This document shows positions 46,654 through 55,952 of a stretch of DNA of 64,000 nucleotides, piece after piece. The DNA is from Candidatus Hydrogenedentota bacterium (GTDB lineage: Bacteria > Hydrogenedentota > Hydrogenedentia > Hydrogenedentales > SLHB01): assembly GCA_013359265.1 (NCBI GenBank), contig JABWCD010000008.1, positions 1 to 64,000 of the forward strand. Reading direction: 5' to 3'. The translations under genes and the position numbers were made by a program. The stretch's first letter is position 1; the number at the start of each line of letters is the position of its first letter. The notes below the pieces were generated by a model. The model was given only the letters and a program-made list of their open reading frames with translations. It searched no databases and had not been told where the DNA came from.

Positions 46654-47786
46654 AGACTCTGCTGTGCGTCTCGGATTGCTTTTTCGTATCCCTGCGCCAA
46701 TTCTTCGTTTCCGATCTGCCTATAGAGCGAGGCGATTTCTTTCCAAAGACTTAAGATTTTGGGACCGTTAGTTATGAAGTTCTGTTCAATCATCGCATCC
46801 GCCTGTTGTTTCATCGTCGCGATTCGCGCTTCGACGTCGGCCTTATTCTCTTTCTTCTTGGGTTGTTGCGCTTGCATCGGCTGGCTCGGCTTCGCCTGTG
46901 GGACTTGACCCTTCGGGAACGCCTTGTCCCAGCCGTTCCACATTGTCTCGAAGGCCCGCCCAAGGCGCGGCGCCTTTGACTTCAAATCGTCAAGCAGTTT
47001 GCGCGTGATATTGTCAACGGCTTTCGAGTGCGCTTGCTGCAGGTTCATCTGAAGCTTGTGCGCGAGTTGTGCGTTCTCCGCAAGCTGGCTGAGGTACGAA
47101 CTGACATTCGCGCCTACCTCGTTAGGTACATCTACAGGATCGCGCAAACTGCGTCCGTCGAGGATGGACTTGTTCATCATGTACCAGGATGCAAACTGGC
47201 CCAAGCCCTGTTGGACTTGACTCAACACCTCTTCGGTCGCTTTGGAGATGGCTTCACCATGCACGACGCGCGCCGCCTCGTTAAACGGATCGCCGCTCAC
47301 GTTCCGGGATGCGCCGCTCCGAGGTGTGCCGGGTGAAGTCGAACCGGGCTTACTCGTCGGCTTTTCCGGTTGTTTCTCGTCAGGTACCCAGTTGAGAAAT
47401 GCGATCGGTCCCTTAACGTTGTGATAGCAATTGTTCGAATGATAGCCCTTGCTCCAGCGGTCAGATTGGACCATAAGGTCGCGTGAATACTGCAGCCGCT
47501 CCATGACGTCGCCGATGGTCTTTCCTGAAATAGAACCCCAATGCTTGGAATTGTCGTGGGTCCATACCTCGACGTACCAATACAGCACGGCATACTTGGA
47601 GGGATCGCCATTTGGCACAAAAGTGATGTTTCCGTCGTTTCCTCTCACATAGAATCCGTTCGTTGCCGGTCCGGAGTACGGATTTGCTTGTACGTTACCT
47701 TCGACTTGCTCGCGCGATGGGGTTGCCAACGCGGCAATGCAACATCCGAAGACGGCGGTGAAAAAGAAGAAGGAGCGAGATGTCAT
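46650..47786 (-). CDS. Secreted protein with helical C-terminal half, unknown function
   Basis: This 378-aa protein has a signal peptide (MTSRSFFFFTAVFGCCIAAL). The first part contains NGFYVRGNDGNITFVPNGDP and YWYVEVWTHDNSKHWGS. A Pro/Ser/Lys-rich linker (PEKPTSKPGSTSPGTPRSGA) is followed by long helices that are probably coiled coils (LSQLAENAQLAHKLQMNLQQ), then a PQAKPSQPMQAQQPKKK segment and a final helix. I do not recognise a family. It overlaps the next gene by 4 bp. Confidence 0.65.
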   Translation of the reverse strand: MTSRSFFFFTAVFGCCIAALATPSREQVEGNVQANPYSGPATNGFYVRGNDGNITFVPNGDPSKYAVLYWYVEVWTHDNSKHWGSISGKTIGDVMERLQYSRDLMVQSDRWSKGYHSNNCYHNVKGPIAFLNWVPDEKQPEKPTSKPGSTSPGTPRSGASRNVSGDPFNEAARVVHGEAISKATEEVLSQVQQGLGQFASWYMMNKSILDGRSLRDPVDVPNEVGANVSSYLSQLAENAQLAHKLQMNLQQAHSKAVDNITRKLLDDLKSKAPRLGRAFETMWNGWDKAFPKGQVPQAKPSQPMQAQQPKKKENKADVEARIATMKQQADAMIEQNFITNGPKILSLWKEIASLYRQIGNEELAQGYEKAIRDAQQSL

Positions 47787-47845
47787 TGGTCAATCCCTCG
47801 TACACGACGATTCTTGAGTGAACACACGAATACGAAATGTCGCCT

Positions 47846-48301
47846 TTATTGCTTTGTAAGTTTGAAGCAGCCATTCTCGGTAACATCGTTTGTTACCCAC
47901 ATGGACCCATTTAGTGTTGCGTCCTTGTACGGCTGGACGCACCGGTATGTCGTCCCCCCCAAGGTGAACTCGAATACAGAATCACCATTTTCGTTTTCGT
48001 AGAAGCTCCATCCGGATTTTGCTACGCCTGCGGGCTCGTATTCGGATGGAGCATCGTCCAATTTGCTGCAGTAATCCAAGCTGATTTCGTTGTTGCTGAG
48101 ACCGCCACCCTCATAGAAGGTAATATAGGCTTCTCCGGCCCACGAATTGTCGCAGCACCAGTTAAAGTTTTGATACCACGTTCCCGGAATATCGGCGGCG
48201 GTCAGCAATTCATCTGGCCCCAGATCGATCCAAATCGGGCAGCCCGAAACTAGGATTGTCGCCACCAGTAGCGCGATCTCATATTGAAACTTGTTGCGCA
48301 C
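47846..48301 (-). CDS. Small predicted lipoprotein
   Basis: This 151-aa protein has a signal peptide ending in LVSGC (lipidation Cys near residue 21). The mature part has Cys-rich segments (FNWCCDNSWAGEAYITFYEG, SLDYCSKLDDAPS, YRCVQPYKD, NGCFKLTKQ) likely to form disulfides, with a lipocalin-like beta pattern beginning IPGTWYQNFNW. Function is unknown. It sits inside the four-gene secreted-protein operon. Confidence 0.65.
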   Translation of the reverse strand: MRNKFQYEIALLVATILVSGCPIWIDLGPDELLTAADIPGTWYQNFNWCCDNSWAGEAYITFYEGGGLSNNEISLDYCSKLDDAPSEYEPAGVAKSGWSFYENENGDSVFEFTLGGTTYRCVQPYKDATLNGSMWVTNDVTENGCFKLTKQ

Positions 48302-48349
48302 GTCGCCGTACTCCTTCCCTTAAGTTTTCTACACCGATGTAACCCAAGG

Positions 48350-49924
48350 TCAATTGGTGTATTTACCATTCTTGGAGATCGACCCACCCTCCTCGACATT
48401 GATTGGAATGCTGGCCGGTCTAGACCATCCCGTTATTGTCTTGAAGTCGATCATGTGCGAGCCGACCGGCACATCGTAGAACTTGGTTGCGCTGCCTTTT
48501 CTCCATGCTCCGTCATCAATGCGCCAGCGCGCACCGACTTTCCGGGCGGCCTTGGGCTTTATTGCTACTGCTACTTGCCCGGCCTGACGCTGGTATGTAC
48601 CGTCTTCCTGCGTCAATTGCCCTGCGCTTAGATCGACATCGACTGCCTGCGGGGTTGTCCAATCGGTTATAGGCAGAAACTCCACGGTGTAAGCTCCGGG
48701 AGGAAGGCTGCCCTCAGAATCGCCACTGTTGAGCCACTCCGCGGTCCCTTGTCTACGCCATTTTGCGCCAGCGACAATTGCCTCCTGAGGCGAGATTGTG
48801 ACACGGAGCTGCCCGGCTTGAGTGTACGTGGCGTACGCTGGACTCAGGCCGTTTGCGTCGATAGTTACAGGCTGGCTTTCTGGCGTTACCCAACCCCAGA
48901 CCGTACTGAATTGGAGCGTATGTTCGCCTGCTGGAATGCCACCAAGGGTCTCTGATCGCCATGTACCGTTGTCGACCCGCCATTGTCCAGTCGTTACGAT
49001 TTGGTTTACGAATCCCTGCATCTCGACGCTTACCCAGAGTGTTCCCACATCGTAGTCGCTCGGCGAATAGGTCTCGGCATAACGTTGGATGGGGACTGCT
49101 CCGCTAATAGCAACACCATGAGTGTTCGGCGCTGTCCAGCCAGCGATAGGCTTGAACGAGAGGTAATGAATGCCGATCGGTAAGTCGTATACCGTAGAAC
49201 CGCTATTCTGCCATTCGCCACCATCGACGGCCCATTGGGCACCGGCCACATTGGCTTCCTCGGGAAAAAGAGTCACACTGAGGCCGCGCGAGTCCGGTTC
49301 GTATGTAATGAACTGGTATCCTTCGCGAGGTTCAGACGTGAATATCGAGTAACTTGGGAATGGCGTGATCCAGCCGGCTATTGCCTTTGCCTCGATTTTG
49401 TAGCCGAAAGGATCCGGGTTGTATGGGACGATTGTGGTATTGCCGGAGTTCAGCCATGTGCCGTTATCAAGCCGCCACTGCGCCCCTGCCGATACTGCGC
49501 CCTGAGGTCCAAGGATGACTTCGTACACGCCGCTCGGTTGGACGAATCCCCACTCGAATGCGCAAGCCAAGTCTTGCCCTTCATTTACGGTAACGATTTT
49601 GGGTGCGGGAGTTTGCCATGTGCCGGAATGGTTCCAGCTACCGGTAATGGCCTTGAAGGAGACCGTATGGTTGCCAACGGCCAATCCCGATTCCGTGTCC
49701 CCACTGTCGTGCCACGTGCCACCATCTACGCTCCATTGCCCGCCCAAATCGACGACCGCAGGCGGGCGCAAAGTAACTTGTATAGAATTCGGCTGGGGCG
49801 CGAGTGCTAGACTCTCCGTTACATCAGAATTGGACTCGCCTCCTGCCCATGTCGCGCAGATCCATGTGGTAACAATGGCAAGTCCGAGCCGAAATCGGTG
49901 CCTGTAGGGGCACGACCAATACAT
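48350..49924 (-). CDS. Secreted protein of six tandem beta repeats (GAQW type)
   Basis: This 524-aa exported protein has a signal peptide at about residues 1-28. The rest is six tandem repeats of about 70-80 aa. Each has a hydrophobic strand, an AGAQWRLDNGTWLNSG-like block, an LPIGIHYLSFKPIAGWTAP-like block and a closing Gly. Similar repeats are common in surface proteins of Planctomycetota and Verrucomicrobiota; adhesion or structural use is likely but not shown. It is the first gene of its operon and has the second copy of the conserved upstream element about 200 bp upstream. Confidence 0.75.
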   Translation of the reverse strand: MYWSCPYRHRFRLGLAIVTTWICATWAGGESNSDVTESLALAPQPNSIQVTLRPPAVVDLGGQWSVDGGTWHDSGDTESGLAVGNHTVSFKAITGSWNHSGTWQTPAPKIVTVNEGQDLACAFEWGFVQPSGVYEVILGPQGAVSAGAQWRLDNGTWLNSGNTTIVPYNPDPFGYKIEAKAIAGWITPFPSYSIFTSEPREGYQFITYEPDSRGLSVTLFPEEANVAGAQWAVDGGEWQNSGSTVYDLPIGIHYLSFKPIAGWTAPNTHGVAISGAVPIQRYAETYSPSDYDVGTLWVSVEMQGFVNQIVTTGQWRVDNGTWRSETLGGIPAGEHTLQFSTVWGWVTPESQPVTIDANGLSPAYATYTQAGQLRVTISPQEAIVAGAKWRRQGTAEWLNSGDSEGSLPPGAYTVEFLPITDWTTPQAVDVDLSAGQLTQEDGTYQRQAGQVAVAIKPKAARKVGARWRIDDGAWRKGSATKFYDVPVGSHMIDFKTITGWSRPASIPINVEEGGSISKNGKYTN

Positions 49925-50120
49925 GATGCCTTTACTCCAAGTTTGGAATAATCCGTTATCGCATGCAGCGAGGGCGTTCTATGGCACACCACATTTGCTT
50001 ACACGCAAGAGTTGGGCCAATTCGACGCGGCGATGAGTTACGGTTAAGCAATCAACCAGAAGTCAATCACTTGTGGACGAACGGATTTAGCGTGACCCTC
50101 GGAGGAAGGCCGAATAATAC

Positions 50121-50167
50121 GTCCGAAATTCCAGAATCTTGAACGACGAATCCCAAAAACATGGACG
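50121..50167 (-). repeat. Conserved upstream element, copy 2
   Basis: This segment, in the 457-bp gap 49925-50381, matches 45320-45366 through CCAGAATCTTGAACG, AATCCCAAAA and TGGACG. It lies about 200-245 bp upstream of the start at 49924 and is divergent to the kinase gene. On the minus strand TTCAAG and TATTAT are 18 bp apart, which could be a promoter. Nothing else convincing is seen in the gap apart from the kinase promoter. Confidence 0.5.
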
Positions 50168-50193
50168 CACCGCGATTCTTGCGGGCGGCTGGC

Positions 50194-50240
50194 TTGCTTG
50201 TCTGTGTCTCAATTGCTATATTAATGGATAATAAAGTCCA
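50194..50240 (+). promoter_or_regulatory. Promoter and operator site D for the kinase and sigma54-activator operon
   Basis: TTGCTT (50194-50199) and TATATT (50217-50222) are 17 bp apart. Two bases later comes the palindrome TGGATAATAAAGTCCA (50225-50240). The kinase ATG lies 142 bp downstream. Confidence 0.6.
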
Positions 50241-50381
50241 ATTTTCTAGGCGGCATTTGTGAAGTATCGTCGGGTGCAGCGATGATTGAGGCGGGGCACG
50301 GGACGTGGCCGGGGCGAGGTTCGCGTGGTTTGATCGATTCCAATATCTCGCCCTGGTGAGAAGCGTGCGGGTAAGTGGAGC

Positions 50382-52787
50382 ATGAGTGAAGTAAATGACA
50401 GAGGGGATGAGAGGTCGCCCTACGAGATCGTTCGCATAATTGGAAGCGGCGGGATGGGCGTTGTTCATGAGGCGTGGGACACGCGTCTGGAGCGCCGCGT
50501 TGCGATAAAGACCGTACATCCGCACCTGCTCCAAGATCCTTCTATCGCGCTGCGGTTCGAGAACGAGGCAAAACGGGCGGCGCGAATCGAGCATCCCAAC
50601 GTAGTGCGCGTGTACCGTGTGGACAACCTGGACGGGCGTACGGTCATCGAGATGCAGTTCATTGATGGCACACCATTGAACGTGTTGCTTCAGTCCGGAT
50701 CGCTCTCGCCCACACATACGGCGAATCTCCTGCGACAATTACTTGAGGCGCTAGCGGCGTGCCACGCGCAGGGCGTCATTCATTGCGATTTGAAGCCCGG
50801 AAACGTACTGGTCACGCAGGACGGGCATGCAGTGCTGACCGACTTCGGAATTGCCCGCGCGCTCTATGGTGCGGACATGGCTGGAACGCAGTCGGGCGCG
50901 TTGTCCGCGCCCTTGTGGGGCACACCACAGTACTGTCCGCCAGAAGCCTGGGAAGGGAGCGACGTTTCGCTTCGCTGGGACCTGTACGCGGCTGGTGTTC
51001 TGGTGTATGAAGCGGTAACGGGCGGGCCCGCATTCAGTGGCCAGACCCGCATGGCGCTGATGAAACAGATTCTGACCTCTATGCCGCAGCCGCTGTCCAC
51101 AATTCGGCCCGATGTTTCGGGCGCCTTCTCCCGCCTCGTTTCGCAACTTATGGCCCGCGATCCTGAATTGCGGCCTGCGAGTGCGAAAGTGGCGCTCGCC
51201 GTGTTGCGCGACACACCCGAACACCGCTCAAGCGGTGATGCCTGGGATACACAACCGTTGACCTGTATCGGGCCCGATCCATCAGTGAAAGGTGCAGATC
51301 GATCACGTCGCTCGACGTTTGTCGTATCTGTCATGTTAGCGATCCTCCTCATGGCGGCTACAGTTGCGGGGATCGCTTGGCCCAGGAGCGCCGGCCTGCA
51401 GTCAGGCAGCGGTTCGATCACGCCTACTACAAGGGACCCAAAATCGTCCAACCTGCTTGTAATAGGCGATTGTGGGTACTTTGCAGCAGACGACGGCGAA
51501 CACGGGCGCGAGTTGTGGGTTGCGGATGTGGCACAGGGCGGTGAGTGCAGGTTGGTGGCGGATATTGTGCCCGGTTCCGGTTCGAGTAATCCACGCAATT
51601 TGATGGCGCGTCCCCACGGCGGTTTTGTCTTTGCCGCGACGACACCGGAGACGGGCGAAGAACTTTGGTACGGGATTTCTCCTGACGGGAGTAGTTATTC
51701 GATCATGATGATCAAAGACATACTGCCGGGTCCCATGGGTAGCGAACCGGTGCCAGTAGCGAGCGCACGGACGATGGTGCTTTTTTATGCGACCACTTTG
51801 ATGGAGGGGCGAGAATTGTGGTGCACGACCGGCATAAGCGAACAACAGACCGCGCTGGTGAGGGACCTTAACCCAGGTGTGGAAGGATCCATACCAATGC
51901 GCCCGCGCGTGTACGGCGTGCTGGACAATGTGTACGTGGTGGCCATTCCCGACGCAATTCGCGGCTGTGTGTTGTTTAAATATGACTTCTCCGATAATAC
52001 GCTTCGTGAAATTGGCGATGTGGGCGAAGACACGGCACCGCGCGGGACGGCCAATGGGAAGGTGTTCATGGCCAATACTGACAACGATCACGGGTACGAG
52101 TTATGGACATACGACGCAAAGAATAGAGTGCTGGGTATGATCGCCGACCTGCAACCAGGACCCGATGGTTCGTATCCCTCGGAGTTTGGTAGCTGGAACG
52201 ATCAAGTGCTGTTCCGCGCGCAGACCGACGAAGTAGGAATCGAATTGTGGTTAAGCGACGGATCGGCAGGCGGGACGGGGCTCATAAAGGACATCAATCC
52301 CGGGCGAGCTGACAGCGACCCTAATTCTTTTGTTCCGTTGGGCGAGTATGTGTTCTTTCGGGCAAAGGATGACGCGTGTGGCCGGGAGCTTTGGGTGACA
52401 AACGGCACAGCTGCCGGAACGGAGCGCGTCTGCGATCTGATGCCCGGCCCGGAATCCGGTGAGCCCTATAACATGGTCGCGCGTGGTCCGTACCTGTTTT
52501 TCTCCGCAAAAGATCCCGAACATGGAGAAGAGCTGTGGCGCACGCATCGGGACGAAGAACGATGGATTACGGAACTTGTAGCAGACCTGTACCCTGGCCC
52601 GACAGGGTCCGAACCGCATATGCTCCAGTGGACTGACCGCGGAGAGGGATTATTCCTGGCAAAGACCGCCACATATGGGATAACGGTGTGCAAGCTTTCG
52701 CCCGGATTCGACGTACCGGAGATAGCGCTGGCCGGTTATCCCGAGACAACCGTCGTTCCTCTCGCCATCGAGGCGGTCACGCCATGA
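50382..52787 (+). CDS. Transmembrane Ser/Thr protein kinase with ELW-repeat sensor domain
   Basis: This 801-aa kinase has its catalytic domain at about residues 14-280. The glycine loop GSGGMGVVHEA, Lys43, HCDLKPGN with Asp136, and DFG at 154-156 are all present, so it should be active. A single membrane helix (about 312-333) leads to an extracytoplasmic domain made of repeats such as DGEHGRELWVADVAQGG, TDEVGIELWLSDGSAGGT and DACGRELWVTNGTAAGT, a propeller-like ELWxxDG repeat type. It starts at ATG 50382, and its stop overlaps the next gene's start. The pair probably forms one signalling unit, in which the kinase may phosphorylate the FHA-containing activator. Confidence 0.9.
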   Translation: MSEVNDRGDERSPYEIVRIIGSGGMGVVHEAWDTRLERRVAIKTVHPHLLQDPSIALRFENEAKRAARIEHPNVVRVYRVDNLDGRTVIEMQFIDGTPLNVLLQSGSLSPTHTANLLRQLLEALAACHAQGVIHCDLKPGNVLVTQDGHAVLTDFGIARALYGADMAGTQSGALSAPLWGTPQYCPPEAWEGSDVSLRWDLYAAGVLVYEAVTGGPAFSGQTRMALMKQILTSMPQPLSTIRPDVSGAFSRLVSQLMARDPELRPASAKVALAVLRDTPEHRSSGDAWDTQPLTCIGPDPSVKGADRSRRSTFVVSVMLAILLMAATVAGIAWPRSAGLQSGSGSITPTTRDPKSSNLLVIGDCGYFAADDGEHGRELWVADVAQGGECRLVADIVPGSGSSNPRNLMARPHGGFVFAATTPETGEELWYGISPDGSSYSIMMIKDILPGPMGSEPVPVASARTMVLFYATTLMEGRELWCTTGISEQQTALVRDLNPGVEGSIPMRPRVYGVLDNVYVVAIPDAIRGCVLFKYDFSDNTLREIGDVGEDTAPRGTANGKVFMANTDNDHGYELWTYDAKNRVLGMIADLQPGPDGSYPSEFGSWNDQVLFRAQTDEVGIELWLSDGSAGGTGLIKDINPGRADSDPNSFVPLGEYVFFRAKDDACGRELWVTNGTAAGTERVCDLMPGPESGEPYNMVARGPYLFFSAKDPEHGEELWRTHRDEERWITELVADLYPGPTGSEPHMLQWTDRGEGLFLAKTATYGITVCKLSPGFDVPEIALAGYPETTVVPLAIEAVTP

Positions 52788-54625
52788 CCTGTGCTGGCAA
52801 TCGCTACTGCCTACGCATGACGACAGGCCCAATGCCCGGAATGTCTTGGTCATTGACGGAGCCATTGACGCTTGTCGGCCGCTCAATGGGTTGCCACATT
52901 CGAGTTGACGACTCGCATGTATCGCGCGTGCAATGCGAGATTGCGCGCGAAGGCTCAAGCGTCCGGCTGCGAACTATTAGTGAGCGTAATCCGACGATGG
53001 TGAATGGTAACGCATGCAACAATGCGGTACTCACGCCTGGCGATGTTATTTCATTCTGCGGGATTTCGCTGGTGATAGACCAAAACCCGGCAGCGGATAC
53101 TGCATTGGCCCCATTCGCAATGGACACCCGGACGACTCAGTCATTAGACGATATTGTCCATTTGCAGTCCTCGTTCGATGCGAATAGGTATACACACGAC
53201 GCAACCTTGGTCGAAGATCTGCATTCACTGGTTGGTATCGTGCGCGCACTGGGCAGGGCCACGTCACTCGACGCATTGATAGCGCAACTGGTAAACCATT
53301 TGACGGACCGGTTCCGCGCAGAGAGCGTTTGGATCGGACTGCGCATGCAGGCGGATGGCGTCTTGATTCTCCTTCCGCCCGTAACGGCGGAGCAAACACG
53401 TACCGCGCCGTTTGGCGTTATGCGTGAGGCGTGCGCAATGTCAGCAGGCCTCATGATTGAGGGGGCCGATAATACGGAGGGGCGCTGGCTTATCGCAGCA
53501 CCGTTGCTGCACGGCGGAGAGAGTATTGGCGCACTTGTTGTCGGCCGTCCGCGTTCGCTAGGGGAGTTCACGCCGGCAGACCTGCAGTATCTCGTAGCGG
53601 TAGCGGATTGCTGCGCCCCATTGATCCGCGCGGCGGAACGGTTCGAGCAAATGCAGCGTGACATGAATGCAAAGTCGGAAGAACCATATACGTCTGTTCA
53701 ACTTTTGGGGGACAGCCGTGAGATGCGCGCGCTTCAAGGCGAAATCCGCCGGGCCGCCGCGACGCGGGTACATGTGATATTACAGGGTGAAACCGGAGTA
53801 GGCAAAGAGTTAGCGGCGCGCATGCTTCATGACCACAGCGCTCGATGTTCCGGTCCGTATATCGTGGTGAACTGCGCCGCCATTGCCCCCGAACTATTCG
53901 AGAGTGAAATGTTTGGCCATGAACGCGGTGCGTTCACGGGCGCAATTAGGCGGAGAAAGGGGCTATTTGAACTGGCCCAGGGCGGTACGCTTTTTCTAGA
54001 CGAGATCGCGGAACTGAGTCTTGCCAATCAGGCGCACCTGTTGCGCGCGGTGGAAACCGGCACGTTTAGACCAGTGGGCGCTGAACGGGAATTGAAAGTA
54101 GATGTTCGCGTTGTTTGCGCAACAAACCGGCCTCTCCCGGACCCCGAACAACGCTATTTCCGGAACGATCTCTACCATCGCCTCGCCGGGATCGTTCTGC
54201 GCATCAAACCATTGCGGGAACGTAGGGATGACATACGGGTGCTCGCCGCGCATTTTCTAAGAACAGCCGCGCTGCATTCAGCCAGCCATCCGACGGGATT
54301 CGCAGACGCAGCATTGGAAAAACTGGCGGCGTATGCCTGGCCCGGAAACGTGCGCGAACTGCGCAACGTTGTAGAGCGCGCCTGCGACTTGTCGCGCGGC
54401 CCATACGTTGACGCCGAGAATATCCTGATTGAAGATGCTGCGCCTATCGGACCGATTCATCGCGAGAACGCAACGCTGGAAGACTTAGAACGTCAGCACC
54501 TCGTCGCGATGCTGCAGCGCCACAACAACAGGGTTGTGGATGTCGCGCGCGCCCTCGGGATCTCTCGCAGCACGCTCTATTACCGACTTTCACGCCACGG
54601 AATTAAGGCGCGCCAACCAAAGTAG
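52784..54625 (+). CDS. Sigma54-dependent activator with FHA and GAF domains
   Basis: This 613-aa regulator starts at ATG 52784, overlapping the kinase stop. An FHA domain (about 10-85; TLVGRSMGCHIRVDDSHVSR) binds phosphothreonine. A GAF-like region covers about 145-290. The AAA+ domain has GETGVGKE (335-342) and GAFTGA (382-387), the loop that contacts sigma54, plus GGTLFLDEIAEL. A Fis-type helix-turn-helix ends the protein (VVDVARALGISRSTLYYRLS). It is expected to switch on RpoN promoters in response to the kinase. The targets are not known; no clear -24/-12 promoter was found by eye in this window. Confidence 0.92.
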   Translation: MTCAGNRYCLRMTTGPMPGMSWSLTEPLTLVGRSMGCHIRVDDSHVSRVQCEIAREGSSVRLRTISERNPTMVNGNACNNAVLTPGDVISFCGISLVIDQNPAADTALAPFAMDTRTTQSLDDIVHLQSSFDANRYTHDATLVEDLHSLVGIVRALGRATSLDALIAQLVNHLTDRFRAESVWIGLRMQADGVLILLPPVTAEQTRTAPFGVMREACAMSAGLMIEGADNTEGRWLIAAPLLHGGESIGALVVGRPRSLGEFTPADLQYLVAVADCCAPLIRAAERFEQMQRDMNAKSEEPYTSVQLLGDSREMRALQGEIRRAAATRVHVILQGETGVGKELAARMLHDHSARCSGPYIVVNCAAIAPELFESEMFGHERGAFTGAIRRRKGLFELAQGGTLFLDEIAELSLANQAHLLRAVETGTFRPVGAERELKVDVRVVCATNRPLPDPEQRYFRNDLYHRLAGIVLRIKPLRERRDDIRVLAAHFLRTAALHSASHPTGFADAALEKLAAYAWPGNVRELRNVVERACDLSRGPYVDAENILIEDAAPIGPIHRENATLEDLERQHLVAMLQRHNNRVVDVARALGISRSTLYYRLSRHGIKARQPK

Positions 54626-55018
54626 TGGTTCGTGCCTCTTAAAGTTAGGTGTGCCTCAAGAAACAGCGCGCCGACGCGTAGACAAATACGATCCGGCATG
54701 GAAACAAGGGCACTACAATCACTCGCAAATCAAAGTGGCATGAAGCAGTAGGAATAATCAAAAGAATAAAGGCATGGGTGAACTTGACGATATCGAAGAA
54801 TGATGGTGCCGCCCCAACATCCACAATGCAATCCAATCGACTACGCCCAATGCAGAACACTTGTCCTGAAGCCAAATGGCTGGGGTGTAGCGGATGGTGT
54901 ATAATTTCTTTTAAGAACGCGGCAGTTTGTGCGTTTGAATACAGTTTAAGGCAATAGCAAGTCGCTGAAGTGGCACGGGTTTACCATCTGTGGCAGTAAC
55001 CGACAAAACCACTTTTAG
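54626..55018. other. Intergenic stretch left of the tRNA fragment
   Basis: About 390 bp follow the activator gene. They are AT-richer than the flanks and hold only short, unconvincing frames. The right end adjoins a partial tRNA, so this stretch may be the terminal part of an integrated element. No integrase gene is visible here. Confidence 0.4.
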
Positions 55019-55066
55019 TGCTTTACACGCAGGGGGTCGGGGGTTCGAATCCCTCGCCGCCCACCA
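55019..55066 (+). pseudogene. 3' fragment of tRNA-Val (anticodon TAC), probable attachment-site scar
   Basis: The segment begins in the anticodon arm (TGC-TTTACAC-GCA, anticodon TAC). It continues through the variable loop, the T arm (GGGGG-TTCGAAT-CCCTC), the acceptor strand GCCGCCC, the discriminator A and an encoded CCA. No matching 5' half (GGGCGGC) lies upstream, so it is not a complete gene. Such 3' halves are left where an integrative element inserted into a tRNA gene. In this orientation the element would lie to the left. Confidence 0.75.
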
Positions 55067-55180
55067 TTTGCTAACCCCTCTACGGTGACGAATCGCTTTG
55101 TTTTTAATGGGTCGTTCGCGTGTCCGCGAGTTTGAGGTTCTTCCTTTTGTCCGGGCTGGAAGTCCGCGGATCGCGTGCAT

Positions 55181-55678
55181 TCATCGGGTCTCGGATTTTG
55201 CCGGATCGCGTACTTCGATATTCGGGGTCTCGGTCAGCCGGTCATCGGGAACGAATGTAATGCGCATGCCGAAACCTGCGCGCGTTGCCAGAATTCGTCC
55301 AAAGTCGTGCAGGGAAAGTTCGCGCTCGTCAATGTATACGGTCGCTTCTCCGTCAAGCCCGCCATCGTTCACTACGCATCGCAATACGTCGCCGCGCGGC
55401 ACCCAATGCCGGCGCTGGGCGCAGAACTCGATTTGCGGGCTGCCTTCCGGGATTTCCACTGCGACATAGTCGCACGGCGCGGGCTTCTGCTGTTGCGCAC
55501 GAATCATGTCGTTGAGCGAGTCGAGAACGTCCTGATCGGATGTTTCCGGCAGTTCGGGGCCGATATGGAGATTGACGCTGGACGTGCTCTCGTCCCTGTA
55601 CTCGACGATAGCGGTCTCGCCGTCCCTCGTTATTTTCACCTGGTTGATGCGCGCAACGAACGGTTTCTTGCGTCTCAT
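55181..55678 (-). CDS. Hypothetical protein
   Basis: This protein is about 165 aa from ATG 55678, chosen because GGAAGAAG precedes it; the frame extends further without a ribosome site. The sequence opens RRKKPFVARINQVKITRDGE and contains VEYRDESTSSVNLHIGPEL and CDYVAVEIPEGSPQIEFCAQ. It has no signal peptide or membrane helix. It lies just right of the tRNA fragment. I do not recognise its family; the composition supports a real, soluble protein. Confidence 0.65.
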   Translation of the reverse strand: MRRKKPFVARINQVKITRDGETAIVEYRDESTSSVNLHIGPELPETSDQDVLDSLNDMIRAQQQKPAPCDYVAVEIPEGSPQIEFCAQRRHWVPRGDVLRCVVNDGGLDGEATVYIDERELSLHDFGRILATRAGFGMRITFVPDDRLTETPNIEVRDPAKSETR

Positions 55679-55952
55679 ATCTTCTTCCCCGCGATGAAGG
55701 CCCCCGTCATAGGACACGCGCTAACTGCTTTCCCCCGCATTCAAGGCGATTTCGATGAATTCGGAACTGCCCCGCGCGTCGCAGTATGCAATGTGTCACG
55801 AACCGATGGTACCTTAGCTACACGGGCGGCTGCACGTGAGGCATCGGGCGCCCGGGGGCGATGCAGTCCGAATACTTTTACCCCCGGGAAAACCGGGACC
55901 GAGTCGGGGCCGGCATTACAGGACGCCGAATTGAGGGAAAAGGAGGCACGGG

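Noticed and set aside
54911-55180. Minus-strand 89-codon frame running through the tRNA fragment
   Set aside because: The translation ARDSNPRPPACKA is the usual artefact of reading a tRNA gene on the wrong strand; the tRNA explanation is sufficient.
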